A program made the position numbers and the translations under genes. The notes under the pieces are model-generated. The model was not told where the DNA came from and did no database searches. It worked only from the letters and a program-made list of their open reading frames with translations. Shown here piece after piece: positions 20,344 through 30,142 of a stretch of 64,000 nucleotides of DNA. Source of the stretch: JASLZO01 sp965247995 (GTDB lineage: Bacteria > Chloroflexota > Dehalococcoidia > UBA6926); contig OZ252041.1 in the NCBI GenBank assembly GCA_965247995.1, positions 1,178,001 to 1,242,000 of the forward strand, written 5' to 3'. Positions within the stretch are counted from its first letter, which is position 1. The number at the start of each line of letters is the position of its first letter.

Positions 20344-22594
20344 CCATTACGAAATCGGGGCTGTTAGGTTCAACCCCGACCATGATCCGCCTCGGTGGGA
20401 AAAGTATGCCGAGGGGCTCGGTCCTTTCCCACATCACTGGGTGCCATTGAGCGACGCAGACAACGCTTTTCTGGCCCCTTACGACGCTTTCAGACAAGCA
20501 CGGAACAGTGTGTTTGAGGAATTCCATGTGCGCGGCGGTGGCCCGCTCGATTGGGTGTCGTACGCATTCGCCAAATCCGGACAGCCGCTCAACCAAGCAG
20601 TTCTGAACGGCTTTCGATGGCAGGAATTGGGCATGAGGCCTCCACCGGGATGGCCAGCACACCTCGCACCGCCATATAAGTTGGAAGTCGTCGACATCGA
20701 CGAGAGCGGAAACGAAGTCCATGCGCCAAGATACGACCCAGACAAGGCCGAACAGCTACTGGAACAATTCCGCCCGCGCGCCCCGGAACGCTACTCCACG
20801 GAACAGGTGTTTGATGGCGAACAGGCCGAAGCGTACGGCGCAAAGCCTGGTGGAAAGGCAACCGTCACGTTCAATCCCGACGGCACCGTAGCGGATGTTC
20901 AACTCATCGAACCGACGCGGGAAACCATCAATGGGCAAATAGAAGCGGCATTCACGGCGGGAGACTACGAGCGCGCGGCGACGTTGGAGGCGTACCGGAG
21001 AGCGGTCTTCGCAGATGCTCCGCGCGATGTGGCGCCGAGCACCTATACCGCCGCGAATGGCCAGCAATTCCTGGTGTCCGCTTCTGGAACGCTCACACCG
21101 CTCGCAGACCCCGCGCTTGAGAGGCACCGCCTCCAGCTCGAAGAGATCCAATCGGGCTATCAGACCGAGATTGCCCGCCACCAAGCAAACTCGAAGCGGT
21201 CTACCGACAACCTGCTTTTTGACCTCTTTGTCGCCGGTGACTTCGAGAAGGCTGAGCGAGTGCAGCGCGTTCTCAACCCAATAGACCCGCTTCGTGTGCT
21301 CAGCGTGATGTCGGACTTCGCGGACAACCCCGAGGCGCTCAAGGTCATCTTCGACTACCTCGACGGGTTCGGGCGGAGCGATGAGATCGCTCCGGAAGCC
21401 CGCCAAATGGTCGAGCCTCAACGAGCGCCAGACCCGCCTCCACCGGCCAGCGACCTTGCCCGCCAACGCGTCACTGACCCAACAGGGTTCGTTCAACAAG
21501 TGAGACAGCAAGACCCGACCGAGTTCACAGGGACGCCTCCAGGGTTCAGCGGGGCCAGCGGCGGCGGGGCGTCGTTCATCGGCGCTCAGAATCCGCAGGC
21601 CGCGCTCCAGGCGTTCGAGCAGGAGAAAGAAGCGGCGAGCCGAAGGCTTACCCCGATAGATCAGGGCGATGTCGCGCTTCAACAGTGGTGGGAGCAGCGC
21701 CGGGACGAAGATGCACGAAGGGCAGCATCTCAGGAGAGATTCAGGCAAGCGACGGGGCCGACCGCGTTCATCCCCGGCGGGGAGCAGTTGGACTTCCAAG
21801 ATCAATCACGGCAATCGTTCATACCTGGTGGAGAGCAGAACGACTTCGAAGGGTATGCCCACCAACCCCCGACCTTTCAGCAGTTCGGCGCGATCCCGCA
21901 ACCGAATTGGGCAACGCTGGCTCCAGCCCCGAGCCCGTTGTTCGCTCAGGCGTCGGCGCAGCTCGGCAACAACGGGATCGTGCCGCTGTACATCGACGGG
22001 GCCTATACACCGACCCACGCCGACCAGGCGGCGGGGGCCGTGGCGAAGGCGCTCCGAGAGGGCAAGGCCGTGCATGAGGCACGCGGCAACGAATTCGTGA
22101 ACCTCGATCCGAATTACGAAGAGGGCATCGTGACGTTCGGCACGTCGGGACCGGGATTTCGGGTCATCCCCGACGATGTACTTCAGGGCGCACAACTCGC
22201 GACGCCCGATCCGACCCGTGATGTCGTCAACCTCACGCAGGAGCAATTCGACCGCGTACAGGGCATCGCGACTGATCGGGTGAATCGGTTGCGTCAGCCG
22301 GGCTCGGTCAGCATCGTGAACCCGAAGACCGGCAAAATCTGGTTTGGCTCGTACGAAGATCAAGCGGATATCGACCACTTGCTCTCGCGATACCCAGGGT
22401 TCGTAGAGCTCGACCGCGCCCCTCAATCGCGGCAACAGCCAAAAGTGCCGACGTTCGGCCCGGCGCAGGGATCGTCGCGTAACCAACGCTTCCAGACTTT
22501 CCAAGAAACCGCTCAAACGTTGAAACAACCCGAACCACCAGTGACCTTCTCTGGCCAGCGATCCCCCTTCGGCGCGCCCAGGTTAGCTCGATGA
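20336..22594 (+). CDS. Large unrecognised virion-region protein (752 residues)
   Basis: The gene starts at ATG 20,336. The sequence is rich in Gln, Ala, Arg, Pro and Asp, with helical parts (YERAATLEAYRRAV, LEEIQSGYQTEIARH) and repeated FIPGGEQ(L/N)DF segments near residues 480-500. A C-terminal part begins VPLYIDGAYTPTHADQAAG and contains PNYEEGIVTFGTSGPGFRV. There is no signal peptide or membrane segment. Its place between portal and capsid genes, together with the 1330-residue neighbour, suggests an internal virion or ejection protein. I do not recognise a family. Confidence 0.6.
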   Translation: MPDHYEIGAVRFNPDHDPPRWEKYAEGLGPFPHHWVPLSDADNAFLAPYDAFRQARNSVFEEFHVRGGGPLDWVSYAFAKSGQPLNQAVLNGFRWQELGMRPPPGWPAHLAPPYKLEVVDIDESGNEVHAPRYDPDKAEQLLEQFRPRAPERYSTEQVFDGEQAEAYGAKPGGKATVTFNPDGTVADVQLIEPTRETINGQIEAAFTAGDYERAATLEAYRRAVFADAPRDVAPSTYTAANGQQFLVSASGTLTPLADPALERHRLQLEEIQSGYQTEIARHQANSKRSTDNLLFDLFVAGDFEKAERVQRVLNPIDPLRVLSVMSDFADNPEALKVIFDYLDGFGRSDEIAPEARQMVEPQRAPDPPPPASDLARQRVTDPTGFVQQVRQQDPTEFTGTPPGFSGASGGGASFIGAQNPQAALQAFEQEKEAASRRLTPIDQGDVALQQWWEQRRDEDARRAASQERFRQATGPTAFIPGGEQLDFQDQSRQSFIPGGEQNDFEGYAHQPPTFQQFGAIPQPNWATLAPAPSPLFAQASAQLGNNGIVPLYIDGAYTPTHADQAAGAVAKALREGKAVHEARGNEFVNLDPNYEEGIVTFGTSGPGFRVIPDDVLQGAQLATPDPTRDVVNLTQEQFDRVQGIATDRVNRLRQPGSVSIVNPKTGKIWFGSYEDQADIDHLLSRYPGFVELDRAPQSRQQPKVPTFGPAQGSSRNQRFQTFQETAQTLKQPEPPVTFSGQRSPFGAPRLAR

Positions 22595-25500
22595 CGACGA
22601 ACAACCGAAACCGCACCTTGTTCCTGCCGCGGGAACGCCCTTCGCAGCGCCGTTTGCGGCGGGAGGCCGCGCGAATCCTGGATGAGCAAGAACGGCGCGA
22701 TCTCTTGAAACGGATTCGCGCTGGCTTGGGCGGGAGCAGCGGGCCGAGTTTCTTCGACCGGGTGCGGAGCGGGTTTGCGCCGGCCGTTGATAGCCTCATC
22801 GGCGTTCCAGGTGCCACACGCGCGGCGGCGGATGTGGGCTCGAACGTCCTGGGGCGCGGCATAGATGTCCTTGACACGATCCCCGCCGTGTTTACACCGA
22901 CCGAACCACGGGGGTTCCAAGAAGGCACGCTCGCGCCCCGGACGTTCGTTGGCCGAGACCAGCTGACACCTGCCCAGCGGCGCGCCGCACTTGAAGCCGA
23001 GCTAGAAGGCAGCCTCAGACCTGGAGGGCCGACGTTCTCGCAAGTCGAGACGCCTCGAACGTTCAGCGTCACCGCGCGACGCGAGGCGTTTCAGCAACTT
23101 CCTGTCCAGACGCAGATCGCATCGGGGCTCTTGTTCGACCTGCCCGTGTTCGGCCCGACGGACGCGGCGATCAGCGGCGCGTCGGCAGTCGCACGGACCG
23201 GAAGAAAGGCGGCCAAAGCTGCCCCGGGTGCGTTCGCGCGTGGCCTCGAACGCGCAGCACCACTTATCGGTCCGAGACCAGCCGTGGCCCAAACTCTTGG
23301 ACGCTCCAAGAAAATCGTTGCCGCCGATCCAGGGCTTCGGCAACTGGACGAGAGCCTTGATCGAGCGAAGGCTGCCTTGAGAGCGTCACAGCGAGCGGAT
23401 GCGCAAGAGGCGATTCCTGGGCTGCAAGATCGCATCGGAGCGATCGAGATGACACGTGAGAGCACCATTGAGGGTCTGCTGGGAGAGGACCAATACAGAA
23501 GGCTCTATGAGCTCGATGAGGAGCTCCGGATGCAACGCGATTCTCTAAGCGGGAAGGGTGGCGGGGGTTCGTATCTTGCACCGCCGTTCGGGAGTCCCGA
23601 ACGCGACCTGTACGACGACGCTCGGCGCAGTTCAGGCGCGTTGCCACGTCGCCAGCGCGTGGAGGCAACACGACGGCGCAGGGACCAGATAATCCGTGAA
23701 ATCGAAGAGATCAACCACAGGTTGTATCCGGCCCCAGACGCGCAGGCCACCACTCCGCCGCTACCAGTTGGGGCGTCAGCTACGCCCGAGATTCCTCCGT
23801 CCGCTCCCGCTCCCGTTGGGTCCACCCAACAGACCACGATGGGCTCTGACTTCGCCACGAACCAGAACCTGGGGTTCCAGATGGGCGAGGGACGTGGATT
23901 TGTGACCCCGCGAGGGGACGAGGCGACGCTGGCCGCTAGACAGGAGCGCAGGGACCTGCTGGCCGCCGGGCAGACCGAGCTTGGACTGCCAGAGACCCCA
24001 ACCGTCGAAACACCAACGAGCGCTCAAGTGGCCGGTGAGGTCGCCGCGCCTGTTCCGTCCCCAGCCGTGGTTGACGAAGCGACGAGAGTTCAAGGGATCG
24101 CCGCGCCTCAGTCGCCTCCTCGACCGCCGCCACCACCCAGTCAACCACCCGTGGGTTCCCCGCCGTTGCCGCCGCCAGGTAGCCGGTCAGGTGCTCCTCC
24201 GCCACAACGCCCTCCAGAAGATGCAGGGAACGTGTTCTTGGCTCCTCTGCGTGATCTCGACGCCGTGGCGGACGAAGTCGTTTCTCGCCCACGCGCCAAT
24301 GTTCTCGGCATCAACCCGTCGTTGGCCGCGGACAACGACATCAAGCGGGCAGCGATCGCGTACCAGCGGCAGCTGGTCGCGAGTGAATCACTAGCAGACG
24401 CTGGGATCGCTGCGGGACTCCGAACGCAGCTTGGCCGGTTTAGTGGCCGTTTGCCCGTGCGCATCAATAGGGATGGGCTGTACGCGAACACTGGCGTTCC
24501 TTGGAACCAGGTGTTCTCGAACCCGTCGAAGTACGAGCTGAACGCAGCCGAGCGGGAGTTCATCGATGCGTTCAACGGGTTGACCGAAGAGGTGACGAAC
24601 CTTCGGCTGGATGCCGGGTTGCGTGACCTTGGAACAGTTTCGGACGAGTTCTACGTTCCCCGCCAAGTGCAGGGCATCCGCGGGGTCGATATACGGAAGC
24701 CGTCGAACCCGAAATTCAACCGGCTGTATGAGGACGCCTCGGACGGGTTCGCAGCGGGCGTGCGCTACGACGGAGACCCCATCGCGACCATCCGGCTGCA
24801 CATCCGTGCGGCGTACCGGGAGATCGCCCAACAGCAGCTCGATGAGGCGGTCTCGCAGCTCGGCGTTAGGCGCAATGCACTAGTCCCGAAAGACCTCACC
24901 GAGGCGGCGAGAGATGCGACGCGAGCGAAGGCGGCTGCGACTCGCGTCGCTCGGAAAGCGCGTCGTGCTCTGCTTGACGCCAGCGCCGCCACCTTACCAA
25001 AGCTCGCTGCTGCCGCTCGGAAAGCTGAAAGCGATCTGGTCGGCGCCACCGAGAAGGCCACCGAGGGAAGAGGCGCGTATTCGAACGCCATGGCGCAGGC
25101 CCGCTCGTCCGCTGTCGCTCCTGGGAATCTATTTCACAAGGACGCGGACACCATCTCAATCGAACAATGGCGCGGTCGCTTCTTCCCCGCTGAGGACGTT
25201 GAAGCACTGAAGGCAGCTACTGAACTGTTCCAACGTGGTTCTAAAGCGAGTGTCTGGCGTGCGACGGAGAAGTTGGCGAACACGATCAGATTCTTGGCGT
25301 CTGTTGGAGACTTTGCAGCCCCGCTCATTCAGGGGTTGCCTGTCCTGGCCCGCAACCCCGTGGCGTGGGGACGCGCGTCATGGGCGCACTATCAGGCGTG
25401 GTTCGACATCGGCGTCCAAGCGCGGTACATCCGCGACAACATCGACACCTTCCAGGAGATGGCGCGACACGGCATCCCCATCGGGGACGTTGAATTCTTC

Positions 25501-26583
25501 CGCGCGTTGGAACGCGGCGGAGGATTCTCAGCGGGAGAGTTGATCGAACGTCTGCCAAAAGGAACCAATGTGCGGGGCGTCATCAACGGAATCGGTCGGC
25601 AGTCGTTTGGACGGTTCCAGTCGTCATACAACACGTTCCTCACCATGAGCCGGGGCGAGCTGTGGAAGGCGATGAAACCGTCGTTCAAGGGCACGGATGC
25701 GGAGCTCGCTGCAGTCGTGCGCAACATGACCGGCGGCCTCGACTCGCGCGCGCTCGGCGTCGGACCGGCGCAGCGCTCGCTGGAAGGGATGTTGCTCGCC
25801 TTCTCGCCGCGGTTGCTCAGATCAACCATTGCGATGGTCGCTGATCTCCGGCACGGCCCCGCGAACACCCGAGGCATCGAGGCATGGAGGACGCTTGGCT
25901 CGCTGGTCGGCGGCGCGACCTCGCTCTATTTCCTGACTGGCGTCGCACTCGGGAAGCCCGAAGAAGAAATCCGTAGGGGCTTGAACCCGCTCTCGGGCAA
26001 GTATTACCTCGCGTACGAGATCAATGGGGATCTGATCGGCGTGGGCGCGCAGGTAAGGGCGATCACACAGCTAGGCGCGGGAATCGTCTCCGCTGCCGCT
26101 CCAGGCGGGAAACCGATTGCAGACCTCGCGACCCTGAACCGCTGGGAGAACCCGCTCACGCAGTTCTGGATGTTCCGCGGTGCGCCCGCGTTGAACATCG
26201 CGACCGGAGTCGCGGAGCAAGCCACCGGCACGAACGTCGACCCCTTCAGGGACATTACGTCGCTACCGGATTTGGTGAGGCACATCGGAACATCCGCGCT
26301 TCCGTTCTCTCTCCAGGGCGCTCTTGAGGGCGAAGAGGCGCTGACGGTCGCGGCGGCACTCATGGGAGCGCGCACGTCCGTTCTGCGCGACGAAAGCACA
26401 TCGCGATCATCTGCGGTGGGTAAGACTGCGAATCGCAGCTCTGCGGCTTGGATTCCGCCCGGCCTCGCTCGAACGGGTCGGCCTGCGGCTCCCAGTGCTC
26501 CGAGCGGTCTAACCGACGTGGAGATGGATCATCTATTGGACGGGCTGCGGGGCGGCGCAGCGGCTGACGGAAACTACCGATGA
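22591..26583 (+). CDS. Very large putative internal virion protein (1330 residues)
   Basis: ATG 22,591 overlaps the previous stop. Parts seen: a basic N-terminus, an Ala/Arg-rich helical region, a proline run at about residues 505-550 (PRPPPPPSQPPVGSPPLPPP), and a central domain (KRAAIAYQRQLVASESLADA). A long coiled-coil-like Ala/Arg/Lys stretch follows (770-840), then a C-terminal part with helices and hydrophobic segments (SLVGGATSLYFLTGVALG, VRAITQLGAGIVSAAAPG). The C-terminal pattern (RSLEGMLLAFSPRLLRSTI) resembles the tail of large polyvalent phage proteins thought to enter the cell with the DNA. No catalytic motif is clear. Confidence 0.65.
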   Translation: MTTNNRNRTLFLPRERPSQRRLRREAARILDEQERRDLLKRIRAGLGGSSGPSFFDRVRSGFAPAVDSLIGVPGATRAAADVGSNVLGRGIDVLDTIPAVFTPTEPRGFQEGTLAPRTFVGRDQLTPAQRRAALEAELEGSLRPGGPTFSQVETPRTFSVTARREAFQQLPVQTQIASGLLFDLPVFGPTDAAISGASAVARTGRKAAKAAPGAFARGLERAAPLIGPRPAVAQTLGRSKKIVAADPGLRQLDESLDRAKAALRASQRADAQEAIPGLQDRIGAIEMTRESTIEGLLGEDQYRRLYELDEELRMQRDSLSGKGGGGSYLAPPFGSPERDLYDDARRSSGALPRRQRVEATRRRRDQIIREIEEINHRLYPAPDAQATTPPLPVGASATPEIPPSAPAPVGSTQQTTMGSDFATNQNLGFQMGEGRGFVTPRGDEATLAARQERRDLLAAGQTELGLPETPTVETPTSAQVAGEVAAPVPSPAVVDEATRVQGIAAPQSPPRPPPPPSQPPVGSPPLPPPGSRSGAPPPQRPPEDAGNVFLAPLRDLDAVADEVVSRPRANVLGINPSLAADNDIKRAAIAYQRQLVASESLADAGIAAGLRTQLGRFSGRLPVRINRDGLYANTGVPWNQVFSNPSKYELNAAEREFIDAFNGLTEEVTNLRLDAGLRDLGTVSDEFYVPRQVQGIRGVDIRKPSNPKFNRLYEDASDGFAAGVRYDGDPIATIRLHIRAAYREIAQQQLDEAVSQLGVRRNALVPKDLTEAARDATRAKAAATRVARKARRALLDASAATLPKLAAAARKAESDLVGATEKATEGRGAYSNAMAQARSSAVAPGNLFHKDADTISIEQWRGRFFPAEDVEALKAATELFQRGSKASVWRATEKLANTIRFLASVGDFAAPLIQGLPVLARNPVAWGRASWAHYQAWFDIGVQARYIRDNIDTFQEMARHGIPIGDVEFFRALERGGGFSAGELIERLPKGTNVRGVINGIGRQSFGRFQSSYNTFLTMSRGELWKAMKPSFKGTDAELAAVVRNMTGGLDSRALGVGPAQRSLEGMLLAFSPRLLRSTIAMVADLRHGPANTRGIEAWRTLGSLVGGATSLYFLTGVALGKPEEEIRRGLNPLSGKYYLAYEINGDLIGVGAQVRAITQLGAGIVSAAAPGGKPIADLATLNRWENPLTQFWMFRGAPALNIATGVAEQATGTNVDPFRDITSLPDLVRHIGTSALPFSLQGALEGEEALTVAAALMGARTSVLRDESTSRSSAVGKTANRSSAAWIPPGLARTGRPAAPSAPSGLTDVEMDHLLDGLRGGAAADGNYR

Positions 26584-26753
26584 CCACGCGCTTGGCGCCG
26601 CCGAAGGTCCACAAAGAGAAATGCGCCGAGTGCAACACGCCGGTGTTCGAGGTCAATAACGGCGTGCTGATTGTCAGGAGTACACACTTCGGGAAGAAGC
26701 ACTTGACCGTACTGACACGGGAGCGATTAGACGAACTGTTGACTCAGCGGTAG
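26580..26753 (+). CDS. Small zinc-ribbon-like protein, 57 residues
   Basis: ATG 26,580 overlaps the stop of the 1330-residue gene. The protein reads MTTRLAPPKVHKEKCAECNT, then a beta-like VFEVNNGVLIVRS and the basic THFGKKHLTVLTRERL. The CxxC plus two His could bind one zinc. It ends shortly before a terminator. No family recognised; it is clearly placed as a coupled last gene of this block. Confidence 0.6.
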   Translation: MTTRLAPPKVHKEKCAECNTPVFEVNNGVLIVRSTHFGKKHLTVLTRERLDELLTQR

Positions 26754-26793
26754 AATCTCCTCCAAGAACGGGGTAACACCCCAGCGCCAATAC

Positions 26794-26840
26794 GAGCGCC
26801 CGTTGAACGCCATTGAGCGTCCTGCGGGCGCTCTTTTTTT
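26794..26840 (+). terminator. Intrinsic terminator ahead of the capsid genes
   Basis: GAGCGCCCG (26,794-26,802) pairs with CGGGCGCTC (26,825-26,833), followed by seven T. A smaller hairpin, GGGG-TAACA-CCCC, lies at 26,770-26,782. The stop lies inside the late region between the large virion genes and scaffold/capsid, so the capsid genes probably have their own promoter or get only read-through. Confidence 0.8.
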
Positions 26841-26884
26841 GTGCGGTCTTCCGGTCACAGGGACTCCCGCACGGAGGAAGGCAG

Positions 26885-27733
26885 ATGACGATGACGGAAG
26901 CGGATACACAGGACACCACCCTCGCGGCTCCCGATAGCGACGGGCAGGGTGCGCAGGACTCTCCGACGCCGAACAACGCGGACGCTCCTGAGCAACCCAC
27001 TCCGACTGATGGCGCCGACGACGCTGGTAATCAGCAGGAACCACCTGCCTCGATTGATGACCTGATGGCTCAGAACACGAGTCTTCAGGAAAACATCACG
27101 AAGCTGGAGAACGACCTGCGGTCCGAACGGAACCGTCCGAATTTCCGGATGCTCGAGAAAGACGTGCAAGAGCTACGCGAAGACCTCGCGGCAAACACGC
27201 GAACCATCACGGCCTTCATGCACTCGGTCGCGCCGTCCGAAGATGCGGACCGGATCGAAGGCGAGGTGGTTCAAGACCGCGCGGCGCGCGATTTCAACCG
27301 CGCCTACTTGGGGTTCTGGGAACAGTTGCACGAAACCGCCAATGACGGGGACGGCAATCAGATCGTTGATATCAAGACCGATCCGTCGTTCGCCGACTTC
27401 CGAACTCGGTGGGACAAGGCATTCGCTGCGCGTGATCGTGCTGGCCTCGCATCGCTGGTGGCCGAGTCTGAGCGGACGGTTCGAAGCTTGGAGCGATCCC
27501 GGCTCCTTGAATCGAAGGAGCAAGCTCGCCAAGAGGGTGAAGAGGCTGGACGTCGTCGTCGTCAGCGAGCAGAAGAAACCGACCTAACGGGTGTTCGTGC
27601 ATCAGGTGGGCCGGGGACTACCGACCAAGAGTTGGTGAACCGACTCGGCGCAGGAGAACCGATGACAACGGCTGAGATGGCAAAAGCTCGCGACGCGATG
27701 GAGCGTGGCGTCACGACCAAGCTCACGAGTTGA
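26885..27733 (+). CDS. Scaffold protein
   Basis: ATG 26,885 follows GGAGGAAGGCAG; an upstream in-frame ATG at 26,813 lies in the terminator. The 282-residue protein is acidic, with a disordered N-terminus (TLAAPDSDGQGAQDSPTPNN), a coiled coil (NTSLQENITKLENDLRSERN), and a basic Arg/Glu-rich C-terminal region (ARQEGEEAGRRRRQRAEETD) of the sort that binds the coat protein. Its place directly before the major capsid gene is the main argument. Confidence 0.75.
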   Translation: MTMTEADTQDTTLAAPDSDGQGAQDSPTPNNADAPEQPTPTDGADDAGNQQEPPASIDDLMAQNTSLQENITKLENDLRSERNRPNFRMLEKDVQELREDLAANTRTITAFMHSVAPSEDADRIEGEVVQDRAARDFNRAYLGFWEQLHETANDGDGNQIVDIKTDPSFADFRTRWDKAFAARDRAGLASLVAESERTVRSLERSRLLESKEQARQEGEEAGRRRRQRAEETDLTGVRASGGPGTTDQELVNRLGAGEPMTTAEMAKARDAMERGVTTKLTS

Positions 27734-27761
27734 GGACGTCTCAAACAAGGAGTAAATCCAA

Positions 27762-28637
27762 ATGACTACAGGAGACACGTTCGTCGCCTCCGTCGAGGAG
27801 GGATTGAACACGATGGTGGCCAGCGCGCGGTCGACGCGTGAGTGGCCGACCGATCCTATGCAGAGACACGCTGATGTTCAGCGCTTGGCAGAAGGCACAG
27901 GCACCACATGGCGTGAGTTTCTCGCGGGGCAGATGACCGCGCAGAACTACGGCGAGACCGACGAGATCAACAACCCGCAAAAGTTGGACGGGTCGATCCT
28001 GTCTGGAACGCCGCAGCTTGTGTCCGTGCAGACCTTCATCGGGAAACGCGTCCAGGCCCGATTGTCCCCGACAGCGTTCAAGACGTTCGGGCAGCTAGCT
28101 CAGCAGGCGATGGACCGCAAGGCCGACATCGATGGCCACGCGCTGTTCGCGTCGGCGTCGGTGACGCTTGGTGCGTCCGCGACGACGCTGGCAAGCTCAA
28201 GCGTCCTCGCCGGAGTTCGGCGCATCACGTCGAACGTCAACGAACCGGGGCCGAACCCAATTGCGATCATCCTGCACGGGATCGCGATCCACGACATCCA
28301 GTCCGAGATCATCGCTGGGATCGGGACGTACCCAGTCCCCGAGGGGTACACGGCCGAGGTGTTCAAGGCCGGGTTCAAGGGCATGCTCGGGGATGGGAAC
28401 GTGATCGAGGACGGGAACATCGTCATCGACTCGACCCCAAACGTTAGAGGCGGCGTGTTCTCGAAAATGTCCGCCGTTCTCGTCCGCGGCATGGCCCCGT
28501 GGAAGGAAGAGCGGTACGAGCCCCAGAAGGGGTACGGCGGATTGTCCGTCTGGCTGAAAGACGAGTACGTCTGGCTGGAGCGTAGCCCAGGTAACTGGCT
28601 GTATGGGCTCTTGTCCGATGGAACGCAACCCACATAG
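27762..28637 (+). CDS. Major capsid protein
   Basis: ATG 27,762 follows AAGGAG. The 291-residue protein has the order expected of HK97-fold coats. It has an N-terminal helical arm, the long helix and E-loop region (TPQLVSVQTFIGKRVQARLS), a spine helix (AFKTFGQLAQQAMDRKADID), an A-domain strand set (NPIAIILHGIAIHDIQSEII), and a C-terminal strand VSKM-like region (GGVFSKMSAVLVRGMAPW). It follows the scaffold. Expected to be the most abundant virion protein. Confidence 0.82.
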   Translation: MTTGDTFVASVEEGLNTMVASARSTREWPTDPMQRHADVQRLAEGTGTTWREFLAGQMTAQNYGETDEINNPQKLDGSILSGTPQLVSVQTFIGKRVQARLSPTAFKTFGQLAQQAMDRKADIDGHALFASASVTLGASATTLASSSVLAGVRRITSNVNEPGPNPIAIILHGIAIHDIQSEIIAGIGTYPVPEGYTAEVFKAGFKGMLGDGNVIEDGNIVIDSTPNVRGGVFSKMSAVLVRGMAPWKEERYEPQKGYGGLSVWLKDEYVWLERSPGNWLYGLLSDGTQPT

Positions 28638-28646
28638 GGAGCGGTG

Positions 28647-28904
28647 ATGGCGCAAGCCTCTGACCGGCTAAAGCGGTTGTACTCGAACGGTCGGTTCGAT
28701 GACGAGTTCGTCGAAGCGGCAAAACAGGACCTCCCGTTCGTCTTCGGGCGGATGAGCCTATTGGAGGAGTTCTACGCGCATCGTGGACCTGGAGAGGACG
28801 AGCGAACCCAGGTTCTCTTCCGGCAACTCGGAGCCTCAGAAGCAAAGCCACGGCCAGCCGGATTCTTAAAACGCTTGGCCGCGGCGTTGGGCCGCTCTGC
28901 GTAG
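28647..28904 (+). CDS. Small protein after the capsid gene, unknown
   Basis: I use ATG 28,647 (85 residues); a GTG three bases earlier is possible. The product is mixed charged and helical (RLKRLYSNGRFDDEFVEAAK, FGRMSLLEEFYAH) with a basic end. Genes in this place often encode head-tail connectors or cement proteins. No family recognised. Confidence 0.55.
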   Translation: MAQASDRLKRLYSNGRFDDEFVEAAKQDLPFVFGRMSLLEEFYAHRGPGEDERTQVLFRQLGASEAKPRPAGFLKRLAAALGRSA

Positions 28905-28927
28905 GAGCAGCGGCAAGGAGAAGACCA

Positions 28928-29731
28928 ATGAATCAGATACTGAATCGACTGACTCACGCGATTGGTGAGCGCCGTTCGGCCCGTCAGTGGGCGCACCGAA
29001 TGAACGAGGTCGAGGCGTGGATGCGGCGGATTCCGATCCCGCAGGGTGGGGCGACGGACACGCCCCGAGGGAAAGTCCGCTTGTTTGATGACTTTCTCCG
29101 CAAGGTCATCGACACGACCCATCTGTACACCGCGAACGCCGACACGGGAGACACCCAGTTCGAAGTCAACGAACAGCACAACGGTGCGATTCGGGGCGGT
29201 GTCGCTGGTACTGATGGGAACATTGCCAACGTGTTTGGGCCTCCGATGTGGAAGGCGGAAGCCGGTGGGCCGCTGCTTCTTGAGGTCCGAGCGGCACTTA
29301 TCGCAGCGCTCGATGATGGCGAAACCTACCTAGGGTTCACGGACGACGATGGCGCCGATGAGACGCCGTTAAGCGTCAGCGTTGCCGATGCGTTGACCGC
29401 CGCGGCTTCGACCGCGGCGGGTTTCGCTTACACCGGTGGTGGGACTCCCGACTGGAAGGCCGTGTCTGTCAACAGCGACTCGGATGGTGTGGTGGCACGG
29501 TGCAACACGGCCGGCGAGACCACACCCAAGCTCGGTGTCTGGCAGACCTTCCGAATCGTCATCACTGATGACGGTCATGCTGACTTCTTCATCAACGGCA
29601 TCTTCCATCACCGGGAAGACAACGCGGTGCCTCCAACGACCCTTCTGGGCTTCGGTGCCGCGATTCAGTCCGGCGGGACGGCACGAAGCCTCGACATCGA
29701 CTACGTCTTCGTTGAAGCAGGAAGGGTCTAG
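28928..29731 (+). CDS. Putative decoration/structural protein with lectin-like fold
   Basis: ATG 28,928 begins a 267-residue protein. After a basic N-terminus (NRLTHAIGERRSARQWAHR) it reads as a beta-sandwich: KVRLFDDFLRKVIDTTHLYT, PLLLEVRAALIAALDDGETY, GFTDDDGADETPLSV, GVWQTFRIVITDDGHADFFI. The alternating Asp-rich turns recall concanavalin-like jelly rolls found on phage heads or fibres. It is probably a surface protein of the head; family not confirmed. Confidence 0.6.
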   Translation: MNQILNRLTHAIGERRSARQWAHRMNEVEAWMRRIPIPQGGATDTPRGKVRLFDDFLRKVIDTTHLYTANADTGDTQFEVNEQHNGAIRGGVAGTDGNIANVFGPPMWKAEAGGPLLLEVRAALIAALDDGETYLGFTDDDGADETPLSVSVADALTAAASTAAGFAYTGGGTPDWKAVSVNSDSDGVVARCNTAGETTPKLGVWQTFRIVITDDGHADFFINGIFHHREDNAVPPTTLLGFGAAIQSGGTARSLDIDYVFVEAGRV

Positions 29732-29739
29732 GTGACGGT

Positions 29740-30138
29740 ATGCCCCTAGAACTGGAACATCAGGCAGTCGGCGAGCCACCGCTGCACCCCGATGAACGAG
29801 TGGAATGGGTGCGGGAGTACGTGCGAGAGAAGCCCATGTTTGGGCCGTACCGCTACCAGTCGATGCGGGTTCATCGCGGCGACCGTCTCGTGGTCTTCGA
29901 GGTTGAACTTGGGCCTGAGATTCAGTTCTCGGGGGCACACCCGATCAACGGGTACTTGGGTTTCGAGTACAGCGTCGGCGAGGCGTGTGACATTGCCAAT
30001 GAAGCACGGTACGGAAGGCCGGAGCCGGAGGAGCCTCAAGACCTCGTGAAGAACTGGTTCGAGCAACTGGACGAGTCGCGGCAGCAGAAGACGCATCGCA
30101 GCGTCTCTGGGCCGGACGTGAGGATCGAAAGGCACTGA
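29740..30138 (+). CDS. Late-operon protein, unknown
   Basis: ATG 29,740 starts a 132-residue acidic protein with PPLHPDERVEWVREYVREKP, a beta part (YQSMRVHRGDRLVVFEVELG) and a helical end. No recognised domain. It lies between structural genes and could be a minor head or connector protein. Confidence 0.55.
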   Translation: MPLELEHQAVGEPPLHPDERVEWVREYVREKPMFGPYRYQSMRVHRGDRLVVFEVELGPEIQFSGAHPINGYLGFEYSVGEACDIANEARYGRPEPEEPQDLVKNWFEQLDESRQQKTHRSVSGPDVRIERH

Positions 30139-30142
30139 GCAA

